From Kappaphycus alvarezii (taxonomy: Eukaryota > Rhodophyta > Florideophyceae > Gigartinales > Solieriaceae): a DNA stretch of 64,000 nt. Positions 58,901-64,000 of the stretch are shown here, piece by piece (position 1 is the stretch's first letter; every line of letters begins with the position of its first letter). The notes under the pieces were generated by a model. It did not search any database, was not told where the DNA came from, and saw only the letters and a list, made by a program, of their open reading frames with translations. The stretch covers positions 620,001 through 684,000 of the forward strand of contig NADL03000002.1 of NCBI GenBank assembly GCA_002205965.3, read 5' to 3'. The translations under genes were made by a program, and so were the position numbers.

Positions 58901-61900
58901 TTGATGAAAAAAGATAAAATCTACGCAAGAGTTCTCAGGAGGAATGCAACCGTACGTCTGCAAATTTCTTCTTTCTATTCATATCTGCCAGAAATGGATA
59001 GAGTGTTACTTCGAGCAGAGAACGAATTTAAAAAAGCAAAAATAGTCCAAATAGGCAGAGCGCGAACCAATTGCGCAGCTCAGGTTTACGAGTCGATGGA
59101 ATTAACCAACACAAGGATAGTGGGATGTGCGAATGGGATGCCAGAGATTCGACATCGGAGAACATATAAATGTACACTTAGTGCACTATAACGGCGCTAG
59201 TGGTGTTGGCGTTTGGAGTAAATAGATTTACATTCATTTTATAGGCTGCTACTGTACATTAGATTTATATTTTTAATTATTATTTACTCATACGCTTCTA
59301 CTTTAATTTGCGCCTCCGGCCATTCGATGCAGGGAACACATGCAAAGTATTACTTTGCTGGCGTGTAGGGAAGGAAAAACCAGAACAACACCACGGCATG
59401 TAAGAAAAACGCAGCTTCCCCTTCAACCGGGACTAAAATTTGGAAATCAACCTTCAACTCAAGTGTCTAACCCTCAACACATCTTGAAGTGCCGAGATAG
59501 CGCATCATACTGAGCAATAGTACTTTATGTCATTTTTTCCGAACTGAGAAGTTACGCTATACAATGTAAAGTAGGTGCTTATATTGGTACCTTTTTGTAG
59601 CTAGCTACCTCTAAGTAGTCCGCATAAAAATGGCTCCTTGATCATTTTCTTGACTTGAATTTAACGTTGATCAAAAGTTTAAAGTATAAAAAATCGAGCA
59701 GATTTCAGCAAAGATTTAAGCGATTGTGGTGCATGGTCTCCTTTTCCGTAAACCTATCATGTCGGTCCCCTTCTTGACCACTTTCTTGACCTCGAAATAA
59801 ACCGCACAATGTAGCCTGAAATTTGTCCGATAGGTGTTTCTTCACTCAGTCTTGCTTCTTACTGCACGGGATCTCCAGCAAGAAGCCGAAAAATGCTGTT
59901 TCGGACCCTAAAATAATCCCTCTATGAAATTTCCGACAAGAAATATCTGGGGCAACAGTATTTTCTCCTACATCAGTGGTTTTACATCAGGACAGTATCA
60001 GTTTAAATTCAACTGCAGTAAGTATTACGGAAGAAGATAGTGGACGGTACAAGGTCAAAATCAGATCGCGGAAGTGGCAACAGAATTTCAGTTTAATTCA
60101 ATATATGTCGCTATAGATCAAGAATAAAGTGAACCACCGTGTGAATCTTGAGGCATAATAGTTGTTCAAGGGATAGCGGAAAAGGTAGTGACCGTCAGTG
60201 TTCTGTGCGAGAAAAAGTTAAAGAAGACAGCTTTGGTTAGAATACTTAAGGAAATACTGTTGGGTACTGCTAAAAAATGACTTATGCAACAGAATTTGTG
60301 CACATTAGGGTTACTATTAATATTCATTTGGGCAATAGAGAATATTTTCTCTGGGTGTAGCGTGCGCAAAATGTCCGCCAAGAAAAGATGTTCATGATTT
60401 TGATTATTGATCAACTGCTTCAAAAGCTCATAATTTCGTTACATGGATAGATAAATATTTGAATAAGAAGGATATAAAAGCCGTGGCATTGGAAGATATG
60501 AACTCTTATATAGCTATCTTTCTTTATGATCATTATTCAAATAACAGCTTCAATAGGCCTAATCAAACAATTTTCAGTCATGGCTTTGCGTTTCCTGCTT
60601 TTGGTATTGTGCAATTTATTTGTAACCAAATTATTTCTTGTTCAGCCACGAGTCGCAGAAGTAACGGAACGGAGCGCTAAGTGGGTTTTATCGCATCAAA
60701 TCTTTGAGTTTGATAGCATTTAGAAACAATTTTTTCATGGGATGTAATAAGCTGCTATCCTTGAATAAGAGCTACTGTGAATCAACGCGAACTGTAAGAC
60801 TGTGAAGGCATTCAGCTTAATGAATTTAATCAAAAAGGGACATAAAGCAGATTCATTTGCATGTGCACTTTTCCAGATAACGTTCATATCTCGTTTTCGA
60901 ATGCAAAATGAGTCTGAAGTAGAAAATATCAGAAAACCAATAGACATTTTAAAATGCGGGGGAGAAGTCAAGCCAGTAAACGGTTATATTGTTTCCACCG
61001 ACCCTTTCTATGGAAATAAGCACTTTATTTATGTGTAGTACAATATTTAGAGTTTTCACATTCTTGTCTTGGTGTCTTATTTGAGTCCGACGCTTGCAGT
61101 ATTTCTTGCAAACTTCAGAGAAGTGGATGACAACTCGGCAGAAGCGTCAACGGATTCTCAAAATTGTTGGTAAAGTAGTACTATTAGACGTAAAAAAACT
61201 GATATAACTCTTGATGCACGGAAGGGGTTTGTTATAAACGATGATAATGGCCTTGATACGGAAGCATTCTCAGCAACGTAGACAATAAATGCCGTGTCAA
61301 AGGCAACTGGAGGCAGAAAAGGGCTGCTAACTGCTGATATGTAGCGTGAACTGCAAATTTGCCAAAGGCTTGAAATCTCTGTACGCTGTTCCTGCCGCGG
61401 TTCGAAACACATCGGCAACTTCGATAGCTGTGCCGAAGACCAATGCTAATTTTGAAAAGTCTCGTAGGGAGTAGGGGCGTTACCTCAACGCATCCTCAAG
61501 AGACCCTCGAGGACTATTTAAGAGATTGGCCAGTACTATTGACTTCAGGACAGTTATGTGAGGCCTATTTTGTCCTGCAACAGTACAAAGTGACTAGAAA
61601 AAATGCTCAGATGATCTTAAAAGGATTTTAAACTGTTCCTGAGTCTTGGAATTAAACGTTCCGAGCTACAAATACAACTAAAGACAACTAGAGATAATGT
61701 GAAACAGTTCTAGTCCTTCTTTTTCAGCTGCTTTAGTGAAAAATAACACAACGAGGATCTTTCGATGGATATAAAAAAACGAAGATTCGGTTTTGAGAGA
61801 TCTTTGGTCTCAGGGAAACTTTAAGATTTTTTCTGAGTTCAGAGTGACGGCTACTAAAGATAGGAACTGCCTTGCATGTTCGCTCGATGGCATCTTTATA

Positions 61901-64000
61901 ATTCAACTAGAATTTCTGCAAGGTTTGTCAAACAAAAAGCTTTGGGAGGATGAGGCAAATTTTCTATCGTGAATGAACGAACTACTACAGAAACTTTGGA
62001 AGTGAATTCCCGGATGGCAGCAAGGAGACTAGGAAAGGACACTAAAATAGTCACTATATACTATCAAGGGTGCGGAGTCGGTCGTAGAAGCTTTCCTCAC
62101 TTAATGTACTCTGAACACATAGGCAAATTGATACAACTTGTAAGCTTCATGAATCTCTAGTATGCATTATACGAGGTCGACACCAAAATGAGGCTTCTGT
62201 ACTCAGTTTTGGTTAGACTTATAATTGACGTACGAATATATGGTTCGTATTGCGCTTAATCAGGTTGCACGCCCCATAGTAGAGTGACACTATGACTAAA
62301 GCCCTTCAGCTCCTAATTTTTTCACTGCATTCCGGTATATAATCACGAAATTTGCCATTGTGCTTTTCGAATCAAAGCTTTTCACCGTCTCCAGCGATTA
62401 ATTTGTGTAGCACTTCGCTTACGTTCCTCTTTTTGCAGTATTAAATCATATCAGAAATAAATATTCCGTCCGGACTGATAGGGAAATGAAAGTGCCGCCT
62501 AGAATCAAAGCGATTGAATTTAGACGCAATACCCTATGGAATAGCAATGTGAGAAATTTATAATACGTTAATAAGCTCAGGCTAGGCGCTCACGTATGAC
62601 ATATCTCATGAAAACAAAGCGAGGGTTGTGAAGAGGTTCTAATAACGAAAAGTTTAGGAAGTGGTCAATCAGATACAGGAGTAATTTAAATATCATGAAA
62701 AAAGGAAAATGGAGTCTTTTTTGCAAGTTATTGGGTTTTGCAAATTCTTAGGTGCACCATTTAACTTTGCAGGATATTATGCGAGATTAGTCATGATATT
62801 TATCACCAAAATTATTCTCGTTATAGATTTTGAACCTCTATTCTAAGCGCTTTAATTCACTAGAATGTGGCTTCGGCTCTCTCAATTGAACTTTCATTCG
62901 CGATCAGTGTGAGTTTCATTCTGGTGACGGATTTTTATGTTAAATTATTGAAAGGTGATTACTTTCCTTTGAAACAGGTTTCAGCATTAAGTAACGTTTC
63001 CATTCAGAGTTTGGGTAAACATACAGGATTTCAAGGCATAAGAGACCATGAGAATATTTCTGTGGATTGGTATATCTCAATGTCGGAGGGCTACGAGCAA
63101 TTGATCAGGCTTTCAAATCCTTACGAAGAAAGCACATGATTTGGTGGAATTTTGGTTCCATTAATGGCTTATCGTGTTACATACCAATCTCTAGTCTTTG
63201 GTTTGAATTTGAAAGAGCTACAAAAGGATAATACCCGTTATACTGGTTCTCTACGACACATAACGCACGCAAACCTACCCGCATGTGACTTCGTATTACT
63301 TTGGGTTTTGCAAACCCCGATCCATCGTACAAATGGAGCCATTTAGAACTTTGTCTCCTGTTTCCTTTCTTATCATCTCTGCTAGTTGATTAACTCCCTC
63401 CTATGCTGACTCATCGCGCCGCCGAAAACGAACCTAAAGCACACCATGAAAAAATAATCAGCAATTACATCAGTGCTATGTACTTCTTTTTCGATTTTCT
63501 ATTACTCAATGCTTCCACCTTTTCATCCCGTGCACGGCAACTAAACAGGTTATCAAAAAATGTGTGAAACACCTAAACCGGGCCCAAAAATATACTATAT
63601 AGGGAAACCGTAGACGAAAACCTCTCGAACTCTGATAGTAAAACAGTTTGATCTCGGATGGCAGACCAGACACCGCTTTCATCACTCCCATTCCTAGTTA
63701 GGTTATAGCTCAGAGTGTATAGGACAAATTTGATAAATCTGGATGGAAGAAGAGTTTTGAATTTTAGGAGAGCATGTAGATTACTCTATCCATACTCAGA
63801 TGCGACGCATTTGACATCATGTGTACAGCAAAGAAAATAATCATTGCGTATTTCTTAATAGCTATGTAGGGTGGGTATTCGGTAAGCTTCAAATGACGTA
63901 TCTAGGTATTCCAGAAAGGTCAATAAAGCGTCCTGTAAAATCATAAATGTCAAATTGAAACGGGGGATATCATAGTTACGAGCACTCAACTCAACATCGA
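55931..64000. other. AT-rich stretch, no gene recognised
   Basis: Low-GC DNA with many short ORFs. A few are longer and coding-like, for example 62,867-63,139 followed by 63,152-63,346 (plus), 60,802-61,038 (plus) and 58,901-59,191 (plus). None has a domain I recognise. Ancient mobile-element remains are the most likely content. Confidence 0.4.

Noticed and set aside
62867..63346. Two consecutive plus-strand ORFs as a gene
   Set aside because: They are coding-like but separated by a stop, have no recognised domain and sit in the AT-rich repeat graveyard. A copia RNase H relic was considered but no diagnostic motif was found.

Overview
The window looks like eukaryotic nuclear DNA from a photosynthetic protist, most likely a red alga with few introns (inference). 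The reasons are a nuclear gene for a plastid-type DUF4079 membrane protein with a transit-peptide-like N-terminus, a cohesin-regulator gene (PDS5) with no convincing introns, and small islands of host genes between long blocks of Ty1/copia, Ty3/gypsy and Tc1/mariner debris. I saw no rRNA, tRNA, CRISPR array or bacterial-style operon.

Layout. 1-11,185 (minus strand): the 5' part of one very large gene that runs off the left edge. It encodes a signal peptide, a short Cys-rich ectodomain, one transmembrane helix and an enormous acidic Ala/Glu/Val tail. About 6.8 kb of that tail is a ~425-bp (about 142-codon) tandem repeat with about 16 near-identical copies. 14.9-20.6 kb: a small gene island, with the DUF4079 gene (plus) convergent with PDS5 (minus). 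22-25.8 kb: two decayed copia fragments pointing in opposite directions. 27.3-33.8 kb: a copia element with two LTR-like repeats and an initiator-tRNA-half type primer site. 33.8-38.6 kb: a gypsy element abutting it, with both LTRs, a dead reverse transcriptase and an antisense foreign ORF where integrase should be. 40.0-40.9 kb (minus): a proline-rich and Lys/Glu/Ala-rich host protein. 42.5-46.6 kb: a second gypsy element of the same family, with good reverse transcriptase palm and integrase but an internal deletion. 46.9-47.3 kb: a small Myb/SANT-like ORF. 47.7-49.7 kb: a Tc1/mariner element with long terminal inverted repeats. 49.7-64 kb: an AT-rich graveyard in which I could identify only one copia reverse transcriptase relic.

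Two themes cut across the window. First, almost every recognisable host gene is broken by single-base frame changes, often at C or G runs, without in-frame stops. That looks more like uncorrected long-read assembly indels than gene death, but some indels in the repeat array are shared by non-adjacent copies and so are probably real duplications of the same change. Second, a short palindromic motif (GTACAGTACTGTAC and permutations) clusters at five or six intergenic places and also forms part of the gypsy LTR, where it has been duplicated in the 5' LTR.
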